Shown in pieces: positions 8,117-17,062 of a stretch of DNA of 64,000 nucleotides. Origin of the DNA: Mannheimia glucosida (GTDB lineage: Bacteria; Pseudomonadota; Gammaproteobacteria; Enterobacterales; Pasteurellaceae). The stretch spans positions 1,488,001-1,552,000 of the forward strand of contig NZ_CP176502.1 in assembly GCF_046267875.1 (NCBI RefSeq), in the 5' to 3' direction. A program made the position numbers and the translations under genes. The stretch's first letter is position 1, and each line of letters begins with the position of its first letter. The notes below the pieces were generated by a model. That model was not told where the DNA came from. It saw nothing but the letters and a program-made list of their open reading frames with translations, and searched no databases.

Positions 8117-9580
8117 ATGGCAGTCAATAAATCCAATGGGCTATTAAAAATTCTCGCTATCGTGATGGTTGCCATTATCGCTGGCGTATTTTTTGTTGCT
8201 AAAAATAATGCGAATAACGCTCCTCCTGAAAAGAATGAAAGCGATGTAGTGTATGACTTAAGTGATGAGGAGGCGAATACATTAGGTATTACTGCCGGAG
8301 ATACGCCTCACGATACACTAAAAACGCTGGTAGGAGCATTAAAAGACACGCGTGAAGAAGCTCGTAAAGCAAATGAGCGTGGTGATCGCTTCGAGAAAGA
8401 GGTATTACGCTTACAAGCAAGGGAAGCCGAAGTGGATTCACGTATTGCGGGTGAAGTAGAAAGTCGTGTAGAAAGCCGTTTGGCTGCTGCTTGGGATGGA
8501 TTCAATCGCCAAATCGAAGAACTGAAAGGGCGAGTTCAAGGTGGGAATCAGCAGCAGAAAGAAGCGGAAGCAATCCCTGTAGGAGGGGCTTCGTCTGGCT
8601 TTGGAACTGAATCAGCAGGACAAACAGGGAATGTCGATAACAATGGTATTCGCTGGGTCGATCCTAACGATATGGTGCTGACCGATGAACAAGGTAAATC
8701 GGTTACAGGCAATTATTCCGGGAAAACAAAGATCACCTTCCCAAGCCCTTTTAAAGCAGAGGGGGAAAGTTCAAATACTGGGACAGCATTAAATAATAAT
8801 GCTGGGACAGAAAATATGACCGGTAATACTCAGACACAGGAAACAAAGCGTACACCTTATTACACGATTCCCGAAAATTCGACGTTAATGGGTTCTACTG
8901 CATTGACGGCGTTATTAGGTCGTGTACCTATTCAAGGTGCTGTGACAGATCCGTATCCGTTTAAAGTATTAATCGGGCGAGAAAATTTAATTGCCAATGG
9001 CATTGATTTACCTGATGTTGAGGGAGCGATTGTATCGGGTACATCAAAAGGGGATTGGACGTTATCGTGTGTTTATTCTGAGGTAACGAGCATTACTTTT
9101 GTGTTTGCAGACGGTCGTATTTCCAATGGGCGAGCGAGTGGAGCGAGCAGAGCTGTGAATGGGACAAGTAATAATAAAATCGGCTGGCTTTCTAATCCTG
9201 CTGGAGTACCTTGTATTCCCGGTGATCGCAAAACCAATGCGAAAGAGTATTTAAGCTCACAATTCTTACTTGCCGGGGCGAGTGCCGCAGCCCAAAGCCT
9301 GTCACAAGGTCAAGTCACGACGGTGGTCGATGGAGGAGCTGTTTCCAGTGCGATGACTGGAAATACCGGGCAATATGTGTTAGGTCAGGCGTTAAGCGGT
9401 GGCTTATCCGAAATGGAAAACTGGTATCGTCAGCGTTATGGGCAAATGTTTGATGCCGTTTATGTACCACCCGGTCAGGAAGTTGCAGTACATATTACCA
9501 CTGATTTAGAAATTGACTACGATACCGGAGCGAGAAAAGTGAAATACAACAATAAACGTAGTACACGTGGAATGGATTAA
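8117..9580 (+). CDS. ICE protein, PFL_4705 (TIGR03752) family; TraB/VirB10-like
   Basis: A 487-residue protein with a single N-terminal membrane anchor (LLKILAIVMVAIIAGVFFVA), then a coiled-coil stretch rich in E/R (residues ~65-145), a low-complexity N/G/T region, and a C-terminal beta-barrel-like domain beginning near YYTIPENSTLMGST and ending with PPGQEVAVHITTDLEIDYD. This is the standard TraB/VirB10 layout that spans both membranes. GGAG precedes the ATG. Confidence 0.9.
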   Translation: MAVNKSNGLLKILAIVMVAIIAGVFFVAKNNANNAPPEKNESDVVYDLSDEEANTLGITAGDTPHDTLKTLVGALKDTREEARKANERGDRFEKEVLRLQAREAEVDSRIAGEVESRVESRLAAAWDGFNRQIEELKGRVQGGNQQQKEAEAIPVGGASSGFGTESAGQTGNVDNNGIRWVDPNDMVLTDEQGKSVTGNYSGKTKITFPSPFKAEGESSNTGTALNNNAGTENMTGNTQTQETKRTPYYTIPENSTLMGSTALTALLGRVPIQGAVTDPYPFKVLIGRENLIANGIDLPDVEGAIVSGTSKGDWTLSCVYSEVTSITFVFADGRISNGRASGASRAVNGTSNNKIGWLSNPAGVPCIPGDRKTNAKEYLSSQFLLAGASAAAQSLSQGQVTTVVDGGAVSSAMTGNTGQYVLGQALSGGLSEMENWYRQRYGQMFDAVYVPPGQEVAVHITTDLEIDYDTGARKVKYNNKRSTRGMD

Positions 9581-9591
9581 GGAGATTGGAG

Positions 9592-10005
9592 ATGAATTTG
9601 CAAAAAATTTGGTTAATTGCACCGCTTGCGATAGTACTTACCGGCTGTTCAACATCACAAGAAGAATTACTGCCGACAGATGATAGCACAATGAGCGACA
9701 TTTGGGCTGAAAAAAGTGGAGGGGTGCAATCAGGAACTCAAGAAGCTCGCAATGCGTTGCAATTTGTTCGCCCTATCCATAGTCCGTTTAATCATTCCGC
9801 TGAGATGACTCAGTACACTCGCACTTCCTATAATGAGGCAACAAATCTGTTCCCTCGTTTACCGAACCCTGATTTGACGATGTATGTGTTTCCGCATTTG
9901 ACGGATAGTGCAGAGCAGTTACCGATTCCCGGGTATTCGACAGTATTTCCATTCTATAGTCGTACACAATACGCTCAGCCGGGTGAGCGTACTGCGGATT
10001 ACTAG
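9592..10005 (+). CDS. Conjugal transfer lipoprotein, TIGR03751 family; VirB7/TraV-like
   Basis: A 137-residue lipoprotein: signal MNLQKIWLIAPLAIVLTGC with lipobox LTGC. The start at 9592 is chosen because GGAGATTGGAG lies directly upstream; an in-frame TTG at 9586 is not needed. It lies between the VirB10-like and ATPase genes as in other elements of the class. The function is presumably to anchor the outer-membrane core, by analogy with VirB7/TraV. Confidence 0.88.
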   Translation: MNLQKIWLIAPLAIVLTGCSTSQEELLPTDDSTMSDIWAEKSGGVQSGTQEARNALQFVRPIHSPFNHSAEMTQYTRTSYNEATNLFPRLPNPDLTMYVFPHLTDSAEQLPIPGYSTVFPFYSRTQYAQPGERTADY

Positions 10006-10013
10006 GGGGATTA

Positions 10014-12929
10014 ATGGATTTATTTAATCTTCTTAAACGCCCTAGCAGAGCGGAAAAAGCAAGGGTTGAACCAGTGTTAGGGGCTGAAACCGTAGATGAA
10101 ACCGCTTCAGTAGCTCAATCTGTTGCTTCTGACCAAGAAACGCCGGATAAAATCCAATTTATTCGTCGGCAGGGGAATTATACTCGTGCGGAACATCTTA
10201 GACAGTATCAATCCAATTCATCTTTTGTAGATAAGTTGCCCTATACTGAATTTTTAGATGAGCAAAAAATGTTATTGCTCGAAGATGGTAAGTCCGTCGG
10301 AGCTGTATATGAATTAACAATGATCCCAACAGAGGGTCGTTCTGCTGATTATCTTGGTGAACTTAGAACACAAGTAACGGATGCGTTACAGGATAGCTTC
10401 CAAGAGCTTGATGTAAATCCTTGGGTAGTACAATTCTATTGTCAAGATGATGAGATGGCAATGGATTATGAAGATGTTCTACGTGATTATGTACGCCCGA
10501 ATGCTCAAGGCACAGAGTTTACAGAAAAGTGGCTCTCTATTATGGGGAAGCACTTGCGTGATGTATCTAAACCAGGCGGTTTATTTGAAGATACCGTAGT
10601 GACAGGTACTCAATGGCGAGGACAGCAACGGCGTGTTCGAATGGTCATTTATCGTTATGTGCCAAGAATGACGACCTTTGAACAAGCAGTAGAGGAATTA
10701 TCCACGACGTGTGAAAGCGTGGAAAATGCCTTATTTGCGACCGGCGTAAGAGTAAAACGCTTAGATGGAAGAGTGATCCACGAATGGTTGCTTCGTTGGT
10801 TTAATCCAAAACCTGATTTATTTGACGATCAGGAAATGTTTTATCGTACCTGCCATTACACGATTAAAGAGCAAGGAAAAGATTCTCTGTATTTGGCTAA
10901 TGATTTTGCCGAAACACTCTTTGTAAAACCACCTGAGAGCAAAGGTGGATATTGGTATTTTGATGATATGCCTCACGATGTGGTCGTGGTAGATTCAATT
11001 CGCCGAGCACCACAAGTTGGGCTACTTACTGGAGAAGTACAGCGAGGCGATAAATTTAATTCTCTATTTGATTTATTACCGGAAAATACGGTAATGGTCA
11101 TGACGATGGTGGTTTACCCTCAGGATTTGTTGGAGCAGCACTTTAGCTCTATTTATAAATCCGCAGTAGGAGACAACTCGGAATCGCAGCAAGCTCGCCG
11201 AGATACTTCACGAGTTAAAGATTATTTAGCTGAAAAGCACAAGCTATATCGTTCATCTCTCGCTTTCTACTTGAAGGCAGACGATGATAAGACCCTTAAA
11301 CGGAATACCCGTAAACTGCGTGCGATGTTGCAATCTGCTGGACTTATCCCTGTACAAGAGGGAACAGAAATTGCTCCTTTGAGTAGTTATCTTCGTTGGT
11401 TACCCATGAATTTTAATCCGATGGATGATAAGAAAAATCTCTACACCAAATTTAACTGGGTACAGCATATTGCAAATTTATTACCTTTATTTGGTCGTTC
11501 GATTGGTACTCGTCATCCGGGGATCACCTACTTCAACCGAGGTGGCTCACCGCTAGATTTTGACCCACTTAATAAAGATGATCGCTCTAAAGCTGCTCAC
11601 TCTTTAATTTTAGGACCAACAGGTGCCGGGAAATCAGCTACGCTCAATGGCAAAATTGCTCAATTAATGGCAATCCATCGGCCTCGTCTATTTGTGATTG
11701 AGGCCGGTAATTCCTTTGGCTTAATGACAGAATACTTGGAACGGCACGGTTTGACGGTAAACCGTATTCAATTAAAGCCAGGTTCCGGCGTGACTTTGCC
11801 TCTTTTTGCTGATTGTCACCAACTGCTGACTGATGAAATGAAAGCAGAGATTGATCGGGTCAAACGAGGGGAAAGTCCCGAGGAAATGAGAGCCAAAATT
11901 AAGGCCGATATTGAATGGGAGGCAGCAAAAGCGGAGCAAGAGCCTGATATAGAGTCTGAAGTCGATATTGAAGAGGACGATCAGCGAGACATTTTAGGCG
12001 AAATGGAGCTGACTGTACGTTTAATGGTTACCGGTGGTGAAGCGAAAGAGGATGATCGCTTGACTCGTCCGGATAAAGCGATGATTCGTAAAGCCATTTT
12101 AATCGCCGCAACACAAACTTACAAAGATAGCAGAATGACACTCACGCAGGATATTCGTGATGCGTTTTATTCAATGCGTGATGATACTGAACTCTCGCCG
12201 GAGAAACGTCGAAGAGCGGAAGAGATGGGTGATTCTATCGGTATGTTCTGTGAAGAGGGATCGTTTGAGGCAGAACTCTTTAATCGTGAAGGGGAAATTT
12301 GGCCAGAAGCGGATATTACTATCGTAGATTTGGCAACACTTGCTCGTGAGGGGTATGAGGCTCAGTTAGCGATAGCTTATATCTCTTTGATTAACCACAT
12401 CAACTCACTCGGTGAAAAGTATCAGTTCAGTGGCAGACCTATCGTTAATATTACTGATGAAGCTCATATTATTACAGTAAATGCAATGTTGGCCCGCTTC
12501 TTAATTAAAGCCGGGAAGATGTGGCGTAAATTAGGTATTTGGTTATGGTTGGCGACACAAAATCTGAAAGACTTTCCAAATGATGCAGCAAAACTACTTT
12601 CGATGCTGGAATTTTGGGAATTATTATGCCTTGAGAAAGCGGAGGTGCAAGAAGTTATTCGCTTTAAGCAACTGACTGAAGCTCAAATTCAGCTGATTAC
12701 CTCGGTGCGGAAAGAGAACCGTAAATATACTGAAGGGGTGTTGCTATCAAGCAAACAGGAGGCGTTATTCCGTGTCGTTCCGCCGAGTATTTACCTTGCA
12801 TTGGCAATGACAGAGCCGGAAGAAAAAGCTGAACGAGCGGAATTGATGCGGAAATATAATATTTCTGAACTCGATGCAGCACTGAAAGTAGCAGAGAACA
12901 TTGATAGAGCAAGAGGTATCTTGCACTAA
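10014..12929 (+). CDS. Conjugative transfer ATPase, PFL_4706 (TIGR03744) family; VirB4/TraC-like
   Basis: A 971-residue secretion ATPase. The N-terminal half lacks membrane segments. Walker A GPTGAGKS is at residues 534-541 and Walker B NITDEAHI at D815/E816, followed by a WLATQNLKDF segment as in VirB4/TraC. An acidic insert (~residues 620-665, with ESEVDIEEDD) separates the motifs. It is the energiser of pilus assembly and substrate transfer in this class of system. It starts nine bases after the lipoprotein stop and is part of the same operon. Confidence 0.95.
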   Translation: MDLFNLLKRPSRAEKARVEPVLGAETVDETASVAQSVASDQETPDKIQFIRRQGNYTRAEHLRQYQSNSSFVDKLPYTEFLDEQKMLLLEDGKSVGAVYELTMIPTEGRSADYLGELRTQVTDALQDSFQELDVNPWVVQFYCQDDEMAMDYEDVLRDYVRPNAQGTEFTEKWLSIMGKHLRDVSKPGGLFEDTVVTGTQWRGQQRRVRMVIYRYVPRMTTFEQAVEELSTTCESVENALFATGVRVKRLDGRVIHEWLLRWFNPKPDLFDDQEMFYRTCHYTIKEQGKDSLYLANDFAETLFVKPPESKGGYWYFDDMPHDVVVVDSIRRAPQVGLLTGEVQRGDKFNSLFDLLPENTVMVMTMVVYPQDLLEQHFSSIYKSAVGDNSESQQARRDTSRVKDYLAEKHKLYRSSLAFYLKADDDKTLKRNTRKLRAMLQSAGLIPVQEGTEIAPLSSYLRWLPMNFNPMDDKKNLYTKFNWVQHIANLLPLFGRSIGTRHPGITYFNRGGSPLDFDPLNKDDRSKAAHSLILGPTGAGKSATLNGKIAQLMAIHRPRLFVIEAGNSFGLMTEYLERHGLTVNRIQLKPGSGVTLPLFADCHQLLTDEMKAEIDRVKRGESPEEMRAKIKADIEWEAAKAEQEPDIESEVDIEEDDQRDILGEMELTVRLMVTGGEAKEDDRLTRPDKAMIRKAILIAATQTYKDSRMTLTQDIRDAFYSMRDDTELSPEKRRRAEEMGDSIGMFCEEGSFEAELFNREGEIWPEADITIVDLATLAREGYEAQLAIAYISLINHINSLGEKYQFSGRPIVNITDEAHIITVNAMLARFLIKAGKMWRKLGIWLWLATQNLKDFPNDAAKLLSMLEFWELLCLEKAEVQEVIRFKQLTEAQIQLITSVRKENRKYTEGVLLSSKQEALFRVVPPSIYLALAMTEPEEKAERAELMRKYNISELDAALKVAENIDRARGILH

Positions 12930-12954
12930 ATCACTTGAATTAAGGAGAATAGAG

Positions 12955-13389
12955 ATGAGAACAAAGAACAGTGAAAGAGAGAAGACTTTACCGAATGAAT
13001 TACGCAGATTGACCTTTTTTACCGTGAATCCGACCGATACAGATAAAACGCCGGAAGCGTTGCTTAGAGATAATCAACGTGAACAGGTTGCTCGACTCAC
13101 TGCTTTGATTGAACGCTATACCGGTCTTGTTCTGAATGTTACGCAGCGTTATTACCGAGTAGTAAATACTAACTATGTTAAAGTTTATTTTGACGGCAAA
13201 CGAAATCAAGCAAGTAATTTAACACCATTTTGTTTAACCGTCTCCTTATCGGGCTTTAACGATATTCCTCATTCTGATGGGAATCCCGGTTTCTTAACGA
13301 TGAGTGCGGTAGATTATGTTGATGTGCATTGGTTAATTGAACTATTGAAATCTAAATTACAAGGGGTTGACGATGGTATGGCTACGTAA
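12955..13389 (+). CDS. Conserved-position ICE protein of unknown function
   Basis: A 144-residue soluble protein, start chosen by AAGGAGAA at 12942-12949. The N-terminus is highly charged (MRTKNSEREK), there is no signal peptide or membrane segment, and the C-terminal half looks like an alpha/beta fold. I do not recognise it. It overlaps the next gene by 17 bases, so both belong to the T4SS operon and are probably accessory transfer functions. Confidence 0.65.
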   Translation: MRTKNSEREKTLPNELRRLTFFTVNPTDTDKTPEALLRDNQREQVARLTALIERYTGLVLNVTQRYYRVVNTNYVKVYFDGKRNQASNLTPFCLTVSLSGFNDIPHSDGNPGFLTMSAVDYVDVHWLIELLKSKLQGVDDGMAT

Positions 13390-13708
13390 GTTTGCCGGAA
13401 TAGGAAAATTCCTGTTTACGCTAGTTGCAGTCTTGGTCTTAGTATTTGTTATTGGGCATTTTGGATTGCAATATGGTATAGAAGCCGGTGAAGTGCCAAG
13501 GTTTCTTGAACGCACGTGGTTACTTTGGTTAGTTATTCGATGGGGAATGTATGCAGTAAGCGGTTGGTTTTTATGGAAATTAAGCAAAATACCGGCGGTT
13601 ACCGGTACAGATGAAAATCATCAACAATATAAAAGACTGGTGCGAGCAGCGGTCATTGGGGCTGTGTGTATTGAAGTTGTGATATTCAGCCGACTTTTGG
13701 GAGGTTAA
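13373..13708 (+). CDS. Small ICE membrane protein
   Basis: A 111-residue protein with three predicted membrane segments (about 10-32, 50-68 and 88-108). ATG 13373 is the preferred start, preceded by AAGGGGTTGACG; ATG 13379 is possible. It lies just upstream of the TraG-N gene, where other elements of this class carry small membrane proteins. No specific function can be assigned. Confidence 0.7.
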   Translation: MVWLRKFAGIGKFLFTLVAVLVLVFVIGHFGLQYGIEAGEVPRFLERTWLLWLVIRWGMYAVSGWFLWKLSKIPAVTGTDENHQQYKRLVRAAVIGAVCIEVVIFSRLLGG

Positions 13709-13709
13709 T

Positions 13710-15218
13710 GTGGATTTAAATTTAACCGTTGATAGTTATTTTGAATATTTCCTGACCGTATTTGGTTGGATTATTGGCAACAATATTTGGGATTTATTAA
13801 TAGATACCGGGCTGGTTGCCGCTCCTTTTGTTGCTCATATTATTAATGCCTTTATGAAAGTGCGTGAACAAGGTGATGATGAGGGGAATAAGGGTAGCCT
13901 TTTAACTGCTTGGCTGGAAAATAAACTCTATGCCAGCTTGGTTATTATGCTGATGTGTTGTGTGCCGCTATTTAATGTCTCATTTAGCACGTTGAAGTTT
14001 GATACACCACGGATGAAAGAGTGCAAAATTTCGGTACTCTCTCCGGAGCAAACGGGATTAGGTCATTTGAAAACAGAGCTAAATGGACAGACGGCCCGAT
14101 TACCATTGTGGTGGAGTTTAACTTACACGGTAAGTAAAGGCTTAACTCACGGTTCGATTGCCAGCATTCCTTGTAAGCCTGATTTACGGCAAATCCGATT
14201 TGAAGTACAGAATACGCAAATTAAAGACCAATTCTTGCGTAAAGAAGTCAGCGATTTTGTTCAGGAGTGTTTTATTCCGGCGAGAACTTACTTGAAAAAT
14301 TTTGGCCAAATCCGAAATTTAGATGATGCTTCTGCCCAAGATTTAGCTTGGATAGGTTCTCGAATATTGCTGGACAATCCGCATTTATACCCAAAAATCC
14401 GAGCGAAAACACCGAATCCGTTTTTCCCTTGGGATCCTAATCGTGATGCTACGTTGCCAAGTGGTTTAGGTGGTGGTTTTCCTTATTGTAATGTCTGGTG
14501 GCAAGACGGTACAAATGGACTTCGGGCAAGATTATTAGGACAAATTGAGCCAAGCACGTGGCAAAAAATTAAAGCTGCTGCAGATTCGACAATAGGAAAT
14601 TCAAACTATGATGATGCAGTTTTACGAGGTATGCTGGCTTTTCAGGATATAAAATCTGATAATAAAATAGGCAAGCGGTATGATTCGTTCCGTACGATGC
14701 AAGTGGATGGTGTAGATTCAACTGTGGGAGACCTCTATAAAGGTGTAGTAGGAACGGGAGCAAAGATTTTTGGAAACGCTTTGACTGGTCCGGCATTCGA
14801 TGTATTAAAACAATCATTACCTTATATACAAGCCTTGATTTTATTTGCGTTAACTCTCAGTATGCCATTTGTTATGGTCTTTAGTGGCTATAGTGCAAAA
14901 GCAATGATGGCAATGACGTTTGGGTGGTTCTCCGTATTTTTCCTATCCTTTATTTGGGAAATTGCTTATTGGTTAGATACCTCAATCTACACGGCGTTAT
15001 ATGGTGATGATTTGCTGGATTCCATTATGCAGTCAGGTGAAGGGTTTACGATCAATCTTGTGTTAAACACAATGTATTTAGTGATGCCGGCATTATGGAT
15101 TGGCTTCTTAGGTTGGGCTGGTATTAAAGCTGGATCTGGCATTGATGGTGCTATTAGTGGTGGTAGTAAGAATGTTCAGCAATCTACGCAAAAATCCACA
15201 GATAAAGTAGCTAGATAA
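13710..15218 (+). CDS. TraG N-terminal domain protein (mating-pair membrane protein)
   Basis: A 502-residue inner-membrane protein with a GTG start following GGGAGG. Hydrophobic segments lie near residues 18-50, 70-92, 370-415 and 440-480, around a large central hydrophilic domain. This resembles the N-terminal half of F-like TraG, which acts in mating-pair formation; ICE homologues of this class lack the long C-terminal region. It ends the + strand run and is followed at once by a bidirectional terminator. Confidence 0.85.
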   Translation: MDLNLTVDSYFEYFLTVFGWIIGNNIWDLLIDTGLVAAPFVAHIINAFMKVREQGDDEGNKGSLLTAWLENKLYASLVIMLMCCVPLFNVSFSTLKFDTPRMKECKISVLSPEQTGLGHLKTELNGQTARLPLWWSLTYTVSKGLTHGSIASIPCKPDLRQIRFEVQNTQIKDQFLRKEVSDFVQECFIPARTYLKNFGQIRNLDDASAQDLAWIGSRILLDNPHLYPKIRAKTPNPFFPWDPNRDATLPSGLGGGFPYCNVWWQDGTNGLRARLLGQIEPSTWQKIKAAADSTIGNSNYDDAVLRGMLAFQDIKSDNKIGKRYDSFRTMQVDGVDSTVGDLYKGVVGTGAKIFGNALTGPAFDVLKQSLPYIQALILFALTLSMPFVMVFSGYSAKAMMAMTFGWFSVFFLSFIWEIAYWLDTSIYTALYGDDLLDSIMQSGEGFTINLVLNTMYLVMPALWIGFLGWAGIKAGSGIDGAISGGSKNVQQSTQKSTDKVAR

Positions 15219-15230
15219 TTAGGAAAATAT

Positions 15231-15264
15231 AAAAAATAGCGGTGACATAGTTACCGCTATTTAT
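15231..15264. terminator. Bidirectional terminator between convergent genes
   Basis: AATAGCGGT (15235-15243) pairs perfectly with ACCGCTATT (15253-15261), with an A run on the left and T residues on the right, so it can end transcripts from both sides. It separates the T4SS operon from the minus-strand genes at 15261-15971. Confidence 0.8.
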
Positions 15265-15491
15265 TCATTATCATAGGTTTCTACTGCATGAATACCACAA
15301 CCATAATGGTCAGCAAAGTAAGTAGAACGCTTTTGAGGCTTAAGGGAGAACCCATTCATCTCAGCTCTCATTTCAGCAGCATTTTTCAAGGCAACATTTA
15401 AATTGTTTGAAGACTGGCGTTGAGCTTCATTTTTAGTTCGCACGTCATTAAAAATAGAAATAAACGTTTGTGCTTTTTTAAGTAGAGACAT
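15261..15491 (-). CDS. Small hypothetical protein
   Basis: A 76-residue protein starting at 15491 (MSLLKKAQTFISIFNDVRTK), with AGGAGAACCACA before the ATG. It is basic and probably helical at the N-terminus, and a His/Cys-containing C-terminus (HYGCGIHAVET) follows; no family is recognised. It lies 20 bases downstream of the toxin gene on the same strand and may share its transcript. Its stop lies in the terminator hairpin. Confidence 0.6.
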   Translation of the reverse strand: MSLLKKAQTFISIFNDVRTKNEAQRQSSNNLNVALKNAAEMRAEMNGFSLKPQKRSTYFADHYGCGIHAVETYDNE

Positions 15492-15511
15492 TGTGGTTCT
15501 CCTGTTTTTAA

Positions 15512-15799
15512 TTAAGTTCTGGGGTAGATCCTGCTTGAGTGAATTATAGCAATAATCCAAATGTGATCTTCTCGCTCTTCATAAACAATTCGATAGCCCC
15601 TAATAAATGCTTCTCGTGTCTTTTCGTCACGGATTCTACCAATCGCTGAAGGCATAAATCCAATAGAGTCTATCTTAGAAAAAATATCTTCTTGTAGCTT
15701 GATTCCACTATTTTCAAAACCTGTATATATCATTACTTGACGTACACAAGTTCTTATATCATTAATCGCCTCGGGCGATAAAATTACTGGTTTAGACAT
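15512..15799 (-). CDS. RelE/ParE-superfamily toxin
   Basis: A 95-residue protein with the usual RelE/ParE layout: N-terminal helices (LSPEAINDIRTCV), then GFMPSAIGRIRDEKTREAF, then a C-terminal beta sheet (GYRIVYEEREDHIWIIAIIHSSR). The IIAIIHSSR ending is typical of ParE-like toxins (gyrase or ribosome-dependent RNase types cannot be told apart here). It overlaps the upstream antitoxin gene by eight bases. The module probably stabilises the ICE. Confidence 0.85.
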   Translation of the reverse strand: MSKPVILSPEAINDIRTCVRQVMIYTGFENSGIKLQEDIFSKIDSIGFMPSAIGRIRDEKTREAFIRGYRIVYEEREDHIWIIAIIHSSRIYPRT

Positions 15800-15971
15800 A
15801 TGCTACTGCACGCTCAAAATCTGCTAACTCTTGAGCAGTTTCTTCAATAGTTGACTGAACTAACAATTTGGCTTGCTCAAGAGGAATACCTTTTCCGGAT
15901 TCTAATTCAGCTCTGCCTCTTGCAATTTTTTGAGCAAGGAACTCATCGTAGCCTTTTTCTTTAAATAGCAT
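15792..15971 (-). CDS. Antitoxin partner of the RelE/ParE toxin
   Basis: A 59-residue protein (start MLFKEKGYDEFLAQKIARGR, ending ADFERAVAYV), with AAAGGAGC before the ATG. It is short, helical and acidic at the C-terminus, precedes the toxin on the same strand and overlaps it by eight bases, the classical type II order. It lacks an obvious N-terminal DNA-binding ribbon, so autoregulation is uncertain. The antitoxin role is inferred from context. Confidence 0.75.
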   Translation of the reverse strand: MLFKEKGYDEFLAQKIARGRAELESGKGIPLEQAKLLVQSTIEETAQELADFERAVAYV

Positions 15972-16107
15972 TTTATGCTCCTTTCACTTATTACACGGCT
16001 TTCGGGCATAGGGATTATGTTCTCCCAAATGCGAAATATTGGAACAATTTACGCTTAAAGCAATAGAGTGTCAAGAGCAGGGTTTTTGGAAGTGTGGTTT
16101 GGGAATA

Positions 16108-16437
16108 TTAAAAATTATCGTCATAAGTTTCATCGTAGTTATCGTTTTCATCGCCGGCATCATTTTCATCGGAATATTCTTCTTCGCTATATTCCTCTTC
16201 GTTATATCCATCATCAAGTTCTAGTTCTTGTTCCCTTAGTGATTCTTTAGCTTCAACTTCAGGCATAAATTGCTGGTAATTGCAGAAAAAAGTACCATCG
16301 CTGTCTTTTTCCCAAAGTCCGGCGTAGTTGTATTTTACATATTCAGGATCAGCGTGGCATATCATCCCTAATTGAGGGCTGGCTGTAAGCGACATCGAAA
16401 TGCTACTAAGGATAAGTATGAGAAGTTTTGGTTTCAC
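16108..16437 (-). CDS. Exported protein with a strongly acidic tail
   Basis: A 109-residue protein with a signal peptide (MKPKLLILILSSISMSLTA), a short central part with two cysteines (MICHADPEY and TFFCNYQQF), and a C-terminal ~35 residues made almost only of D, E, Y and N (for example EEEYSEEEYSDEND). The tail could bind cations or a basic partner, but no family is recognised. It is divergent from the gene at 16601, leaving about 160 AT-rich bases between them. Confidence 0.65.
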   Translation of the reverse strand: MKPKLLILILSSISMSLTASPQLGMICHADPEYVKYNYAGLWEKDSDGTFFCNYQQFMPEVEAKESLREQELELDDGYNEEEYSEEEYSDENDAGDENDNYDETYDDNF

Positions 16438-16600
16438 AGCAAAATAGGATTAGGTAAATTTACTTCAGTGTATGGAAAAACATAAGAATGTTGAGTAGAA
16501 ACTAAAAATGATTTGAATATAGTTTTTGGTTTCTATTTATAAAAATGTTGCCAAAATACTGAGAACTTTTTCAGGTTTATTATGTTATTGGAGACTTTAT

Positions 16601-16855
16601 ATGACTAATCAGCAATTACTGGCTATTGCTCAAGAGTATCGTGAGCGTTATCAAGATAACCATCCCTGTATGTTGAGTAGCGGCTATGTTCGTATTTATC
16701 AAGGTGAGGCTTATGGTTGGTGTGCTGAAAAAGGAGAGGCAAATACAGAATGCCCGGAGGCCTTATTGGTGAGTTTAACCGGCGATATTTTTGAAGCTGT
16801 CGGCGGAGATAAGTTGAACGGTGCCAAAAAATGGAAGCCTTACAAGAAAGAATGA
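16601..16855 (+). CDS. Small hypothetical ICE protein
   Basis: An 84-residue soluble protein (MTNQQLLAIAQEYRERYQDN), start chosen by GGAGAC eight bases upstream of ATG 16601. It has no signal peptide or membrane segment; two cysteines occur in the centre. The C-terminus is basic (KKWKPYKKE). No family is recognised. It is followed after three bases by a tiny membrane protein gene. Confidence 0.65.
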   Translation: MTNQQLLAIAQEYRERYQDNHPCMLSSGYVRIYQGEAYGWCAEKGEANTECPEALLVSLTGDIFEAVGGDKLNGAKKWKPYKKE

Positions 16856-16858
16856 CAG

Positions 16859-16999
16859 ATGGATACGACAAAAAAACGTGTGGCTTTATTCATCATTGGA
16901 TTATCTGTTGTGATGTGGTTAAGAAAGCATAATTGCTGTGCAACTATATTTGTGTTGCTATTGGCAGCTTTAGCCTTCATCTACGCTATCGCTGACTAA
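16859..16999 (+). CDS. Small membrane protein, 46 residues
   Basis: An open frame of 47 codons from ATG 16859 to TAA 16997-16999. The product has a basic N-terminus (MDTTKKR), a hydrophobic segment, a KHNCC loop, and a second hydrophobic segment ending IYAIAD. It starts three bases after the previous stop and ends just before a bidirectional terminator, so it reads as the last gene of a two-gene unit. The function is unknown. Confidence 0.5.
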   Translation: MDTTKKRVALFIIGLSVVMWLRKHNCCATIFVLLLAALAFIYAIAD

Positions 17000-17020
17000 T
17001 TGAAATTAGCCAAGAAAAAC

Positions 17021-17053
17021 TAACCCACCAAACTCTTTGAGAAAGGTGGGTTA
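17021..17053. terminator. Bidirectional terminator
   Basis: TAACCCACC (17021-17029) pairs with GGTGGGTTA (17045-17053) across a 15-base loop. It separates the + pair ending at 16999 from the minus-strand operon ending at 17063. Confidence 0.7.
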
Positions 17054-17062
17054 ATACTTCGG

